Source: Campanula takesimana
Taxonomy: Eukaryota; Streptophyta; Magnoliopsida; Asterales; Campanulaceae
Direction: 5' to 3'
Assembly: GCA_026119855.1 (NCBI GenBank)
Contig: JAOWBW010000869.1
Span: 310,001-374,000 of the forward strand
DNA length: 64,000 nt
Shown here: in pieces, positions 1-10,849 of the stretch
Layout of the letters: the number at the start of each line of letters is the position of its first letter
Position numbering within the stretch: position 1 is the stretch's first letter
Made by a program: the position numbers and the translations under genes
Notes under the pieces: model-generated
The model's input: only the letters and a program-made list of their open reading frames with translations
Told to the model about the DNA's origin: nothing
Databases searched by the model: none

Positions 1-340
1 ATATGTTTGACGACCACTAACATTGTTTCTTGATCTTTGCCATGGATAAATAAAGAAGATAACTTGATTACAATGTAGTTACAGAAGCTACCACCATCCC
101 TTATGGAGAATGATCTTTGTGTGAATATAAGGAAACAAATATAACCAATTTTATTGGTTCGCTTACGCTTTCTACAAAACAACACTTTAAGAACCTAAAA
201 GTAGAGTAACTTTGACCTCGATAATAGCATTAGGTATTAATCAAGAGGTTACCGTTTGTTTCGGCCTTTTTCCATTATAAAGGTCTGGTGCTGATAATGC
301 TTTTTTTTTTCTTGGGGGGGGGGGAGGGAGTGTGTGTGTG
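1..340. other. Non-coding, no feature recognised
   Basis: AT-rich sequence with no convincing coding signal. It ends in a poly-T/poly-G/(TG)n simple stretch at about 301-341. It may belong to the upstream intron or flank of the RBL gene. Confidence 0.5.
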
Positions 341-364
341 TGGCCTGAGTATTGATGCCTCTCG

Positions 365-520
365 TGACGAATGAGGTGGTTGATGACTTGCCAAGGAGAG
401 AAATGGATGTATTGTTCTTAAGCTTGACTTTGAGAAAGCTTATGTTTGACTAAAATGAACCTTTTTCTTTTATTTCATGTGGGAGATGATAAATTTTGGT
501 TGTTGGTGACTTCAATAGGT
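365..520 (+). mobile_element. LINE (non-LTR) reverse transcriptase remnant
   Basis: Around 407-451 one frame reads IVLKLDFEKAY, the start of the reverse transcriptase palm block typical of plant L1-type LINEs (usually followed by D). Just upstream, in a different frame, are the residues NEVVDD, which precede that block in these elements. The frame change and the stop right after the motif show a decayed fragment. A GDFN-like stretch near 505-518 could be an endonuclease scrap. No full domain survives. Confidence 0.65.
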
Positions 521-1254
521 CCGAGTGTGAGTTTTGTACACGTTTCCCCTTTGTTTAGTCATGTCTGTGGTTGATGTTGTTAGCATGATTGTTTCTTGGA
601 GTAAGGAGGTTGGATTGGTGGAGGCCTGGAGGGTTGAGCTGTGGGGCAGATGTGATGAGAATGACACCGTTTGGTTTATACATGCGGATGCAATTGTTTT
701 AAACATGCTTACTATAATGTAGAATTTTTAAAGTTGTTTTCAGCTATATTAAGGGATTGGTCTACCCCAAGCATATTTTTATAGGCACGTTAATACCAGA
801 CCAGAACATTCATTTTCCTTCGTGTGAAATTTTGCCGTTCCAACTGAGAAATAAACTTGCCAGAAAAAGAAGTCCCACCTTTGAAGTCACGCCTGTATGT
901 TTTTTGAACTTCGTAAGGATAATTTCTATGGTGGATGGATGATGGCTCAAGGTCAACCTTTCCAAGCTTCAGCCTGCTAGGTTGAGTGTGTCCTTGGTCT
1001 GTGTCATTTTAGTGGTATCCATTTGTTCTGCTCAAATTTTGAAGCTAATAATTCTCGTATATCATGATGTCATTGACTGATTATTGCATTATTGTGTTAA
1101 AATAGTCGTGTATCCGTCTTTGAATCACTTCCTTGCAAACAAGACCTTCACTAACTCTTCATATTTCCCTTTCTGTTTTTCTTTTGTGATACCAATCAAT
1201 GATGCTATTTGTTGGAGCTACGCTTGATACTTTGATCTATTTTTCTTTTGCCAG
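521..1254. other. Probable intron / upstream flank of RBL
   Basis: Mostly non-coding. The last bases (to CAG at 1252-1254) form a pyrimidine-rich 3' splice site for the first visible RBL exon. Short open frames here show no recognisable protein features. The N-terminal RBL exon expected from the family was looked for here and not found. Confidence 0.5.
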
Positions 1255-3539
1255 CTGGATGCTCTAATGGAAGCTGTGTAATCTGGGATTTCGAGACTAG
1301 AGGCATTGCAAAAGAACTTAGAGACAAGGACTGTATTTCTGCAGTTACTAGTGTTTGCTGGTCAAAACATGGTCATCGTATACTTGTTTCTGCTGCTGAT
1401 AAATCTTTAACACTTTGGGATGTTGTAAAAGGAGAAAAGATTGCACGAACAACACTCCACCAAACTCCTTTACAAGCTCGTCTACATCCTGGTTCCTCCG
1501 CACCCACTATTTGTCTGGCTTGTCCCCTTTCATCCGCTCCGATGATTGTAGATTTAATCGAGGGCACCACAACTATGCTTCCCGTCACTTCTGGCTGTGG
1601 CGATGATTTGACTCCTCCATCACGCAACAAGTTTTCAGATGGGTCGGCTCCTTTTACTCCAACTGCTGCTTGCTTTAATAAGTATGGTGATCTTGTTTAT
1701 GTCGGGAACTCGAAAGGGGAAATACTTATAATAGATCATAAAACTAATAAAGTCCGTGGCATTGTTCCGATCTCTGGAGGTGCTGTGGTAAAGAATATTG
1801 TTTTTAGTAGAAATGGACATTATCTTCTTACAAACTCAAATGACCGTACGATTAGGATCTATGAGAATCTTCTTCCATTGAAAGGAGGACTTAATGCCCT
1901 CGATGAACTCAAGGAAGGTGAAAAGTTGAAAGCTTTTGGGTCAAAATGTTTGACTTTATTCAGAGAGTTTCAAGATTCCATCACAAGAGTTCACTGGAAA
2001 GCACCTTGTTTCAGTGGGGACGGAGAGTGGGTTGTTGGTGGGTCCGCAAGCAAAGGAGAGCACAAGATTTATATATGGGATAGAGCTGGGCATCTTGTAA
2101 AGATTCTTGAAGGTCCTAAAGAAGCATTGATAGACTTAGCATGGCATCCTGTCCACCCGATCGTTGTTTCAGTTGCATTTACGGGCTTGATTTACATTTG
2201 GGCCAAAGACTATACTGAGAATTGGAGTGCGTTTGCTCCGGATTTTAAAGAACTTGAGGAAAACGAGGAGTATGTTGAACGAGAAGATGAGTTTGATTTG
2301 ATGTCTGAAACTGAAAAGGTGAAAGATTCAGATGTTAATGAAGATGATGAAATTGATATTGTGACAGTGGAAATAGATTCGAGTTTCAGTGATGATTCAG
2401 ACATGTCGGAGGAAGAAGTATGCTTTTTGCCTGCTGATCCTTGTCCTGATGTTTCTGAGGAGCATGACAAGTGTGTTGGAAGTACTTCCAAGCTTGGGGA
2501 CGGTAACCTTTCTGGATCACCTATTTCAGGAGAGCAAGGACTTAACGGCCATGCAGCTAACCTCGATTCAAGTCCAATTGAAGGTAATATTCGACCTCCT
2601 TTTTATGTTTACAATAATACGCCTTAAATTTAGATTTCTTAGAAAGTTACCCAATGTATTTCTAGGTATAAATATCTTAATCCTGCTTAACCCATTTTTT
2701 CTTTTTGAATCAAAACAAATTTGTTTATTGCTTGCAAGCACAAAGAGATAAGAGTTGGCTAGCCACAAATGGAGGTAGCTCAACCCAAACATGAGGACTA
2801 TCAAACGCTAGCGCCTCATGAGAAATACAATCAGCAAGTATATGTGCACTTTTACGTACATGAACTACAGAGATGAAGAGTGCATGCTGCTTAACCCATG
2901 TTTTAAACACCATTGAAAAGTACCAAAAAGATTGTCCAATTTGAAAGTCGACTTTTCTTTAAAATCGTACTATGGCACGGAAGATAACCATCTTGTGGCT
3001 ATAGGAATCGTTTTTTCGAACCCAACACAAGACTATTGATTATATCACGTGTACTAAAAAAAAAAGAGCTAAACAAGGTGCTGTGCATATACAAAGAACA
3101 TCATTGTTGAACTTACGTATGGTTATGAGCAAAAGCTCTTGTTATATACGTGTGTCGTGTATACAACAAGAAAGGAACAAGAAGAAGAAAAAAGAAGCAA
3201 AAATATGAAATTCTGGTCAGTCTCCCTATTCCATTTTTTTAACATCCTCTGAATTAGAGTCCTGGGAAAGTGGTCCTTTAAGATTGAGCTTCCCATCGAT
3301 ATTCAGTTCCTGAACTTAAGGATTTTTCTTGTTTTCTTGTTAAAATTTCTCTTGGTACTGACACAGTAATGGAGACTTCTGGTGCAGAAGACAATGGTGG
3401 AACACGAATGAAAAGAAAACGAAGGCCATCTGAGAAAGTGTTGGAGTTGCAAGCGGACAAGGTTAAAAAACCTCTACAAAAGATGAAAGCTTCTGGTAAA
3501 TCCTTTAAGATTGACCTTCCCATCGATTGTATTGATTAG
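1255..3539 (+). CDS. RBL: RbBP5-like WD40 protein (COMPASS-like complex subunit), 5' end missing
   Basis: Plant homologue of RbBP5, a core subunit of the nuclear histone H3K4 methyltransferase (COMPASS-like) complex. Exon 1255-2583 starts after a pyrimidine-rich CAG and encodes most of a WD40 propeller (SAADKSLTLWDV, NSNDRTIRIYE, KIYIWDRAGHLVKILEG, VAFTGLIYIWAKD). An acidic hinge follows with YVEREDEFD and DDEIDIVTVEID. In animal RbBP5 the corresponding segments bind the ASH2L and WDR5 subunits. Intron 2584-3366 holds a LINE insertion. The next exon starts at 3367 and carries a basic stretch (RMKRKRRPSEKV). It may read to a stop at 3537-3539 or splice at a GT at 3496, so the 3' end is uncertain. 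About 40 N-terminal residues normally encoded by earlier exon(s) are not in the window. No in-frame stop disrupts the visible part. Confidence 0.88.
2696..2886 (-). mobile_element. 5'-truncated LINE in RBL intron
   Basis: The minus strand encodes the last residues of a plant LINE RNase H-like region (VHVRKSAHILADCISHEAL) followed by an A-rich 3' tail, seen as a T-rich run near 2695-2705 on the + strand. It is flanked by 13-bp direct repeats, ctgcttaacccat, at 2683-2695 and 2887-2899. That is the target duplication expected of target-primed reverse transcription. Only about 190 bp were inserted, a typical 5' truncation. Confidence 0.85.
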
Positions 3540-3557
3540 ATACATCCTTCTTTCATA

Positions 3558-3738
3558 CTCCCTCCGCCCCAAAATGACCTTCCCATTTGCCATTTTTCAC
3601 TGTCCCAAAAAGTTCTTTCAGTTTCTACTATTTAGGCTTAAAAGTGCATAAACAAAACCTGGTGAAGCAAGTGTTCATATCCTTGCAATGTTTGAATAGT
3701 CAAATAGGAATATCATTTTGATTTTGAAACGGAGGAAG
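3558..3738. mobile_element. Stowaway-type MITE (family A)
   Basis: Terminal inverted repeats start CTCCCTCCGCCCCAAAATGA and end with the complementary ACGGAGGAAG, flanked by TA. The interior (tttgccatttttcactgtccc, tttgaatagtcaaa) is shared with copies at 11673, 22906, 32104, 51963 and 60799. Confidence 0.85.
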
Positions 3739-3839
3739 TATTTGTAGTTTATGAAATCATTCTTTTTTCCCTTGTTTCTCCTTCTTTTCGGGGTAAACCT
3801 ATGGGCTAACTACATACGTCCCTCAATTCCATCACAGGA

Positions 3840-4560
3840 ATGTAGGATCGCTACAAAGAAGATGGCGGACCTCAGGAGGATCCTCCTTTAGTAATGTATA
3901 CTAGGATTAATTTTTTGTTGTATGGCATGCATGCATGTATCTTTTGTACAATTTTTTCCTCAAGCTGTGATTACAACTATGAAAAAGTTTCACCTGTTTT
4001 TTTTTTTTTTTTTTTTTTGATAAGAACAGTGTGACATCTTCGGTTCGTATTAACACTGTTAGTCGTCAGCCCCTTGAGTCAAAAGAGCGAAAAAGAGTAC
4101 ACAGTTCTTCATGTATTCCATAAGATATATGCGCGATTTGAATGTTCAATTCTTATTCCTACATTTCTATTGAAGATTTACACTTCCATATATGGTGGTG
4201 GTCATTTTTGTTTTTCCCGTACAAAGACGACCACCCCCCCCCCCCCTCCACCCCCCTCCCGTGTCGGTACTTTGATACTTTGTCTGTCTGAGGATTAGAC
4301 ACGAATTTGTGGATGGGATGGATGGTTTTCTGTAGTACAATAGTCTTTTGTGAGAGTAGAAATGGAATTAAACCATTTAATTAGGTTGATGGATATTAAT
4401 CGGCTATGAAATAAACTCTATTTATACCTATTTCTCTGAATGTATTTAGGTATTATATTTATAAAAAAATATTATTGATTCATGTCATAAAATTGTGATA
4501 ATTTTTTTTTTTAGTTTATTTCCCACCTATTTCTTCTTTTAGTTTTTTTCCCTTCACGAT
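3840..4560. other. RBL 3' flank, no gene seen
   Basis: Non-coding, with long homopolymers: poly-T at about 3997-4018 and poly-C at 4234-4258. A short coding-like stretch at 3840-3890 ends in TAG but does not fit the RBL reading phase unless an unusual acceptor is used, so I do not assign it. Confidence 0.4.
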
Positions 4561-4564
4561 AACA

Positions 4565-4632
4565 TATGATGATTCATGTTAGCCAATTCCAAAATATTTT
4601 GGGACTAAGGCTTTGCTGTTATTGTTATAAAA
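4565..4632 (+). mobile_element. RTE-type LINE/SINE 3' tail fragment
   Basis: Contains gatgattcatgttagcc, then ttttgggactaaggcttt followed by (TTG/TTA)n. This matches the other tails at about 18243 and 20318. It is the 3' end shared by plant RTE-clade LINEs and SINEs that use them. Confidence 0.6.
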
Positions 4633-4752
4633 AAATTATTATTGATATATATATTATTTCTATAATTTTAAACTATAGCGCCACTGTTTCATGTTGCATT
4701 AAATTCTAAATACTGCCTATAAATTTTAGTTGCAATATTTTATAAATATAAA

Positions 4753-4991
4753 GGCAAAAACTTGTGTAAGACGGTTTCACACGTGAGACGGCTCTAGTTG
4801 AGAGAGTAAATGGTTTGTATTAGAATTGGGTCTTCATCATTTTAAAAGGCCTTGTCAATGGGTGAGGTTAGCCAGTGGGGCAAATATAAGGCTTAACAGT
4901 TTGCCCTCCTACGGCGAGGCGAGACAAGCCCATTTCTCTTTTGTCGAGATTCGTCTCATGCGTGAGACCGTCTATCTCACATGACTTCCTC
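4753..4991. mobile_element. Mutator-like MITE, family M1, copy 1
   Basis: Ends are ggcaaaaacttgtg and (reverse complement) gaggaagtcatgtgag, with palindromic gagacggt/accgtctc blocks inside. A perfect 9-bp duplication, aaatataaa, flanks it at 4744-4752 and 4992-5000. Sister copies are at 7791 and 9754. Confidence 0.85.
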
Positions 4992-5000
4992 AAATATAAA

Positions 5001-5475
5001 TACGTCTATAAAATTGGACAAGAAAATTATGATCTTAAAATTTAAAATAGAGTTGTACAAATTAGATTCTGTTGACTTTTTACTGGAAATGAAGAAAATG
5101 CAAACTGAACAAAGTATCAGAGCGGAGTCAAACACTGAAATTGCAATTACAATTTCTCATTCTTCATCTTTCTTGAATTGGTATTGATTTTTCATTTTCA
5201 ATTTTAATGCATATTTATATTATAAAATTATAAGTTTTTTATAGGTATAACTTTAAATGTTAAATTAAAGTCAACAATTAACAATTTAAAATTAATATAT
5301 TTAGTACGTTATTGAGGGGTATAATTGAGATTTTGAGAGTAACTAGGAAAAAAATATAACCAAAATCTACTTTTGGGTCCTTTGATTTCCTTTCCTCTTT
5401 ATGTTGGTCAATTACCATATACAACTTCCTTGGACATTTGTATATCTTTAGTTAGTTGAGGGGTAAAATTGAATA
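5001..5475. other. AT-rich intergenic, no gene seen
   Basis: The only open frame (68 codons) has no recognisable domain or plausible codon pattern. Confidence 0.5.
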
Positions 5476-5698
5476 CTCTATCCGTCTTATACTTATCGCT
5501 ACTTATTTCTATATTAGGCGTTTCATACTTATTGTTACTTACCCAAAATATTCACTTTTCTCCCTTCTATCCACTCACAACAACTATCCACTAACTTATC
5601 TTCCCCTTCCTGCCCACTTACAACACTTACTTTTCCAATATATTTTCTTAATTTCCGTGCACTCCCATTTAATAGCAATACGTATGGGACGGAGGGAG
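5476..5698. mobile_element. Stowaway-type MITE (family B)
   Basis: TA-flanked; the ends CTCTATCCGTCTTATACTTATCG and TATGGGACGGAGGGAG are inverted repeats. A second copy of the same family is at 25481-25689. Confidence 0.8.
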
Positions 5699-6015
5699 TA
5701 TATTTTTACTTCGATAACCTGTATGGTTATTGTGTCATAGTTGGAATAGCAAAGTTAAATATTTTGAAACAAGGGTGGCTAATTTAAATAATGTGTCTAA
5801 GTTAAGTTAGATGGCTCAAATAGTTTTGCCGTATTAGTCAAACTTTCTTTAAAAGGAGTCAAACCTAAAATTTTAGATAGAGATCTTCTGCAGAAGCATC
5901 AAAATAGGATATGGTGATCCAAAATTCCCTCACAATATGAAATAATTTTTTATTTGTAAACATGACTAGTACCTTGAACTTTTCTAAAGAATGCAAGGGT
6001 CAAAATAATAAAGTA
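5699..6015. other. Intergenic, no gene seen
   Basis: AT-rich, no coding pattern or repeat recognised. Confidence 0.5.
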
Positions 6016-6274
6016 CTCCCTCTGTCCCTAAACGAGTGTCCATTTTCAAGAAATCTTTATCCCTAAATGAGTGTCTTTTTTGAACATAATTTTCTCCCTA
6101 AACGTTTTTTTTTTGAAATTTTTTTCACCGGTTTCTTTATACGTGCAAAACTAAAGGTTTGAAAAGGAGATTACAAGATTCTATATGAATCGTTGTTACC
6201 AAATTGTTCAAAAAGTTGAGATTTTCAGTGTCCCTTAAAATGGAATTTGGACACTCATTTAAGGACAGAGAGAG
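6016..6274. mobile_element. Stowaway-type MITE (family C)
   Basis: TA-flanked. The ends read ctccctctgtccctaaacga and the complementary ctcatttaaggacagagagag. Relatives are at 32514 and 61911. Confidence 0.82.
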
Positions 6275-6813
6275 TAGTCAATAAACTTTTGGCCAATGTC
6301 AAATGCTTTCACAGTTTTTTTTTTTTTTTTTCAAATGTCATCATTGTACTATTTCTAATTTTATAATGTCATGACTCCGTTTAAAATTTTGTCAATAATG
6401 TAATGATATTGGTACAAAAGTAACAAATGTTAAACTTTGTTAACTCATAGTTGGATTATTATTAAAGCTTATGGTTATGGAAAGCTAACATTAGCACCAT
6501 CATCATCACCTCATCATAACGCCGCCGCCACCACCAAAACCAATATCAAAACAAAACCAACCAAATCAAAATCAAAGCTTCTTTTTCATATTTCGCACGA
6601 CGGACATTCATCAGCGCAATGATGGTTGGAGTAGGGGAGGTGATATGGTAGAGGAAATGGTGGGGTGGCGTGGGCTGCTGGAGAGATAAAGAGTTTTGTT
6701 GCCTAGTGTTGGGAGGGTGGAGGGAGGGAGGTATGGTGGTGGAATGGAAGGTTGCATGGAGGTACAGTGATGGCTGGTGTGATGGAGAAAAAGAGTCCTT
6801 TAAGTTCTAGATA
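6275..6813. other. Intergenic with simple repeats
   Basis: Poly-T at 6315-6332 and a low-complexity stretch rich in cca/gg triplets (6490-6760). The short frame in it gives a His/Asn/Lys-rich peptide that I regard as chance. Confidence 0.45.
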
Positions 6814-7035
6814 CTTGTCTCAAAATACTTGTCGTTTCACTATTTTCAAAGCTTTTTTGTTGTTCGATACCAATTATACCCTTAATGATGATAGTGAACC
6901 ATCTCTTACCTAACCATTTAATTACCTAGGTAGATGAATACTTTAGGGGTATTTGAGACTTCTTCACATGCATTAATGACATATCTTAATATGTGTGAAA
7001 CACTCCAAAACGACATCTATTTTGAGACAGAGGTA
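6814..7035. mobile_element. Degenerate MITE (Stowaway-like, family D)
   Basis: The left end, acttgtctcaaaatacttgtcg, pairs with the right end, gacatctattttgagacagagg, and both sides are TA. The ends are diverged, so the family assignment is tentative. Confidence 0.55.
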
Positions 7036-7167
7036 GTATATGGAAAAGATTTTATTATCATATAAAATATACAAAAGCTAATATTATTTATATACGTGAA
7101 TACTAATGGATATTTTAATTTGCATTATATTTTTTAAAATATTTGGTACAAAAATTATATAATACTA

Positions 7168-7416
7168 CTCCCTCCGTCCCAGAAAGATAGTCCACCTTTT
7201 TTCGTTGTTACTACGGGAGAACTTTGAGCGGTTATAAATGCTACTTATAATTATGTTAATGTGAATCTAAAAATTGATATTGATAGTATTTATAATGGTG
7301 TATCAAGAACAATTTCAAATTTTATTAGAATAATTTAAAGTAGCCTTAATTATTACTCAAAGTTCCTTCGTAAAACCCATAAAAATACGGGGACTATCAT
7401 TCTGGGACAGAGGGAG
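7168..7416. mobile_element. Stowaway-type MITE (family E)
   Basis: Ends CTCCCTCCGTCCCAGAAAGA and its complement tcattctgggacagagggag. The interior (gtatcaa, ttgctcaaagtt) is shared with copies at 35177 and 36669. Confidence 0.85.
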
Positions 7417-7790
7417 CATTATTCTTTAAAATAGTTTTTTTTTTTTTTTTTTTTTTTTTAATAAATTAGAGAGGATAGGATTTGATATAGTCAAATCTTA
7501 ACCCTCCTGGTGGATGAGTCAATAGGAGGAGCAAAGTTCTTGATTTTGGAAATATTTTAATCATAGGCGTGATTTCTCTAACTACTTCCTAACCCCCAAA
7601 AATTACAATTAATTAATATCTTAGTCACTCCATCCTTTTGTCTTCACCAATATTTCATTTTCAAATTTTCAAATTTAAGAAAATGATTATTTTTAGCTAA
7701 ATTACTAAATTCTTTATTTTCAATCATTTTGTCAAAATTATACTTTCTTTTGATCAAGCATCACATGTAACTATGAGGTCATTTATTCCT
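7417..7790. other. Intergenic, no gene seen
   Basis: Poly-T run at 7434-7459, otherwise AT-rich sequence without coding signal. Confidence 0.5.
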
Positions 7791-8194
7791 GAGGTGGTCT
7801 CTTGTGAGAGAACACCTAGATCCGTCTCATAGAAGATACGGGTCGATCAATAACCCGTGTACAACATTCTTCGCGAAGCATAGGATCCCAACTCATGCTC
7901 CACTCAAAATCTACCATGTGGCAGCGATCCATGGCCTACTTTTTTTTCCAGAAAAAAATATTATTTTTTTAGTTTTATATTATTTTTTTGACAGTTTTTT
8001 TCGTTTGCCAAAAGTACTACTTAGTATAACTAAATGTAATAATTGTGTTACTTATAAGTAACATTGTTTATAAGTAAACATAACACCTGTTTTACAAAAA
8101 AAAAATAACTCATTTTACTCATCTTTTAACTGTAATACTAACTATAAATACGTGCAACACTAACAAAAACTGGTGTTCTCACACAAGTTTTGTC
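7791..8194. mobile_element. Mutator-like MITE, family M1, copy 2 (opposite orientation)
   Basis: Starts gaggtggtctcttgtgag and ends ttctcacacaagttttgtc, the inverted form of the family ends. The flanks are tttattcct (7782-7790) and tttattcat (8195-8203), a 9-bp duplication with one mismatch. It is longer than copies 1 and 3 because of an AT-rich internal segment. Confidence 0.7.
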
Positions 8195-9428
8195 TTTATT
8201 CATATATGCTATTTGTATCTTGTAAAATATGCCATGTTTTTATGTTAAAATTTGTATAAAAAAGCTCACACTTTTCACGTTAAAACAAACAATTTTACAA
8301 AATATATCTTTTATTTGTTTCATTAAAAATAAATCTTTTAATTGTTAAAACTCATATTTCTAAATATAGAAAAAACGTATTATATAAACGAACGAAGCAT
8401 GTCGCTAGAAAAAACGTTTTTTCAAGCGCTTACGAAAAAACTCTTTTTTTAAGTGTCTATACGTCGTAAATGTCATATCTAATGTTACAAAGTGCCAGCT
8501 ATTTATACTGAAATTCGTAAATATTTAAACTAATATTTATAAACATTAAACTAACACTCAGTGCGTGTGTTAGATAGTGCCAATGTTGGTAAAAAAGTGT
8601 TAGCATGTGTGTTAAAGAGTGTCAGTGTGCGTTTTTATCAAATAGTATCAATTGTGTAAAAACGTATCAGCAAATGTGTTAAAAGAGTGCCAGAATGAGT
8701 AAAAAAGTACATGTGGTAGTTTAATTTTTTTAGTGGAAGTGTTAAACAGTGTGATTATGTATTTTTAAATAGTGCCAGTGATATTGTTAGAGAATGTCAG
8801 TGGTAGTGTTAATGAGTCATAGCATTTTCAACAAATTTTAGTTATTTACAAAAACCGCAAATTGCAATTTGGTTACTTGAGCTGGTACCACTTTTGCAAT
8901 TCGGTTCCCATGTTTATAAATTTTGCAATTCGATTTTTGTGTTTGACTTATTGCTGCAGGTTGATGTTAAAACTAACGAAATGTTAGTTTTTTTTTTTTT
9001 TTTTTAATCAAAAAATGATTATGTGCCATAGACATGACTTTTTAGAGCATTTTAGTTATTTCACAAACAAACGTTATTCCACCACCACCACCACCGCCCT
9101 CCATTTTGCCGCCACCCAAACAGTCATCTTTGCCCAAGTGATATTTTTGTACCATTAACAATAATTAAAAGAAATCTAAACAAAAGCGCAAGATATAAAT
9201 TTCATAGGTGAATTAACAAATTTCATAAATAAAATAAATAAAATTTTCAGGTAGAGTTCATTAATTTGAAAGGTGGAGGGGAGGGATAAGTGGGGATGAG
9301 GGCAGAATTAAAAGGGGGGCAGGGCGAGTATAATGGTTTTTTGAAATATAAATATTTGTTTTTTGGTACATATAAATATTTGTTGATTAATTAAGTAAAT
9401 ATGTTGTACTAGGTAATTCATGTAAATA
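8195..9428. other. Intergenic with a degenerate GTGTTA-type repeat
   Basis: At 8550-8825 the motif aagtgtta..gtgt / agagtgtcag recurs imperfectly about every 30-35 bp. A similar vocabulary appears at 37920-38510. The remainder has poly-T (8990-9006) and cca/ccg repeats (9078-9110). No gene is supported. Confidence 0.5.
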
Positions 9429-9627
9429 CTTCCTCCGTCCCATTTTAAGAGTCAAAATCTTAAAATAGAAAGTGGGTCCTGCAAGTCATACTCATAACAA
9501 TTATCCACTAACTATTTTTTACCCCACATTCTCTCTCCTACCCAATTATCACCGCTCACAACAGATCACTTTTTCCTTAATTCTTAAACCCACCTATTTT
9601 TTGACTCTTAAAATGAGACGGAGGAAG
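9429..9627. mobile_element. Stowaway-type MITE (family F)
   Basis: TA-flanked; the ends TTCCTCCGTCCCATTTTAAG and CTTAAAATGAGACGGAGGAAG are near-perfect inverted repeats. Confidence 0.85.
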
Positions 9628-9753
9628 TATATCGTTATTAGTCATACATCAGCAATTTTATATGCGCAATTTTTTTTTCCCGGTGTTACTTTTTACTATC
9701 TAAGTTACTTGCTTAATCATTGTTTTTTGAAAAATTTTGGATGAAAAACTAAA

Positions 9754-9904
9754 GGCAAAAACTTATGTGAGACGGTCTCACATGTGAGATGGGTTTCATT
9801 GAGAGAGTAAATGGTTTGCCCCATATGGACGGGGCGGGGCAAGCCATTTTCTACCTCGTCAAGATCCGTCTCATATGTGAGACCGTCTCACACAAGAATT
9901 CCTC
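9754..9904. mobile_element. Mutator-like MITE, family M1, copy 3
   Basis: Compact 151-bp copy that starts ggcaaaaacttatgtgagac and ends cacacaagaattcctc. It is flanked by a perfect 9-bp duplication, aaaactaaa, at 9745-9753 and 9905-9913. Confidence 0.87.
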
Positions 9905-9988
9905 AAAACTAAAAGTGATGATATCATGTATACTCTATTTTTTTTTTGTGAGTTTAAGAGCAGTAATGTCACTTATTGAGTCTGAGAG

Positions 9989-10241
9989 CAGTGGCGGAGT
10001 CAAGAATTTTCGTCAATGGGAGCAAAGATCGCACAACAAAAAAGACTGAACCGTATTTTTTTTTCAATAGGGGAAAAAAAAAAACTAGTGTATTATAATC
10101 TTTGTTCTTAAGGGGGAAAAATTTCAATAAATTTCATTAAACTTCCAATTTTTTTTTATAAATTTTGGACTAGTAAATTTTTATTTTTTAAAAGTCAATA
10201 AGGCAATTGCCCCCTTTGAGCACAAAGTAGCTCCGCCCCTA
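9989..10241. mobile_element. hAT-type MITE (CAGTGGCGGAG family), copy 1
   Basis: Starts cagtggcggag and ends ctccgccccta. The flanks are tctgagag (9981-9988) and tctgtgag (10242-10249), an 8-bp duplication with one mismatch, as expected for hAT. The same family occurs at 28592. Confidence 0.82.
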
Positions 10242-10249
10242 TCTGTGAG

Positions 10250-10849
10250 AGTAAACTTGCATCTTAGAACTGATTACATGGACATAAATTTATATTTTTC
10301 ATTACTAAATTTCTAAATTGAAATAAATTTTTATTAAAAGTAAACTACAATTAATTTGAAGGGAAGAGTATTTTATTTCATCACTTTTTACAAACATTTC
10401 TAAAGCGGAAAACCTTTAGAATACTATAGATTAATCGTCAACCTCTCCCATCGTCTCTCTCTAGATTCAATTAAGTCCTGCAAATTCAACATTGGCAACT
10501 GATTAGTTACTTCCCCTCTCTTCTCTCCGGCGAGATTCAATCACGTTTGTTGACTTCTCTCTCTCTCTCTCTCTCTCTCTAGGTTTATCACTTTCTCTTG
10601 TTAGGGTTTATATTTCTCTAGTAATTTTTATTTTCTCTGTTATGTTAGTATGATATATACATGTTTTTTTTTTCAATCTGGTGTTGTGAGTGATCACTTG
10701 AAAATTTGAAGTGTGACTTTGTTTTTGTTCTGTGATGATGATAATTTTTTGCAGGTCTGCTGTTGCAAAAATAGTTGATTTTTTTTTTTTTTGTGTATTT
10801 GACTAAATGAATGATCATGCTATGAGATGAAGTGTGGATTATTTAAGAT
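10250..10849 (+). promoter_or_regulatory. Promoter/5'UTR region of the CDK-like kinase
   Basis: The 600 bp upstream of the kinase ATG contain a (CT)n tract at about 10556-10580, a common plant 5'UTR/core promoter feature. A pyrimidine-rich TTTTTTGCAG at 10745-10754 could be the acceptor of a 5'UTR intron. No transcription start can be fixed from sequence alone. Confidence 0.45.

Noticed and set aside
3840..3893. Final RBL exon after 3495
   Set aside because: It ends in a stop but the phase does not fit the donor at 3496 with a normal AG acceptor; left unassigned.
8550..8825. CRISPR-like repeat array
   Set aside because: Repeats are irregular and diverged, spacing varies, and the host is a plant nuclear genome.
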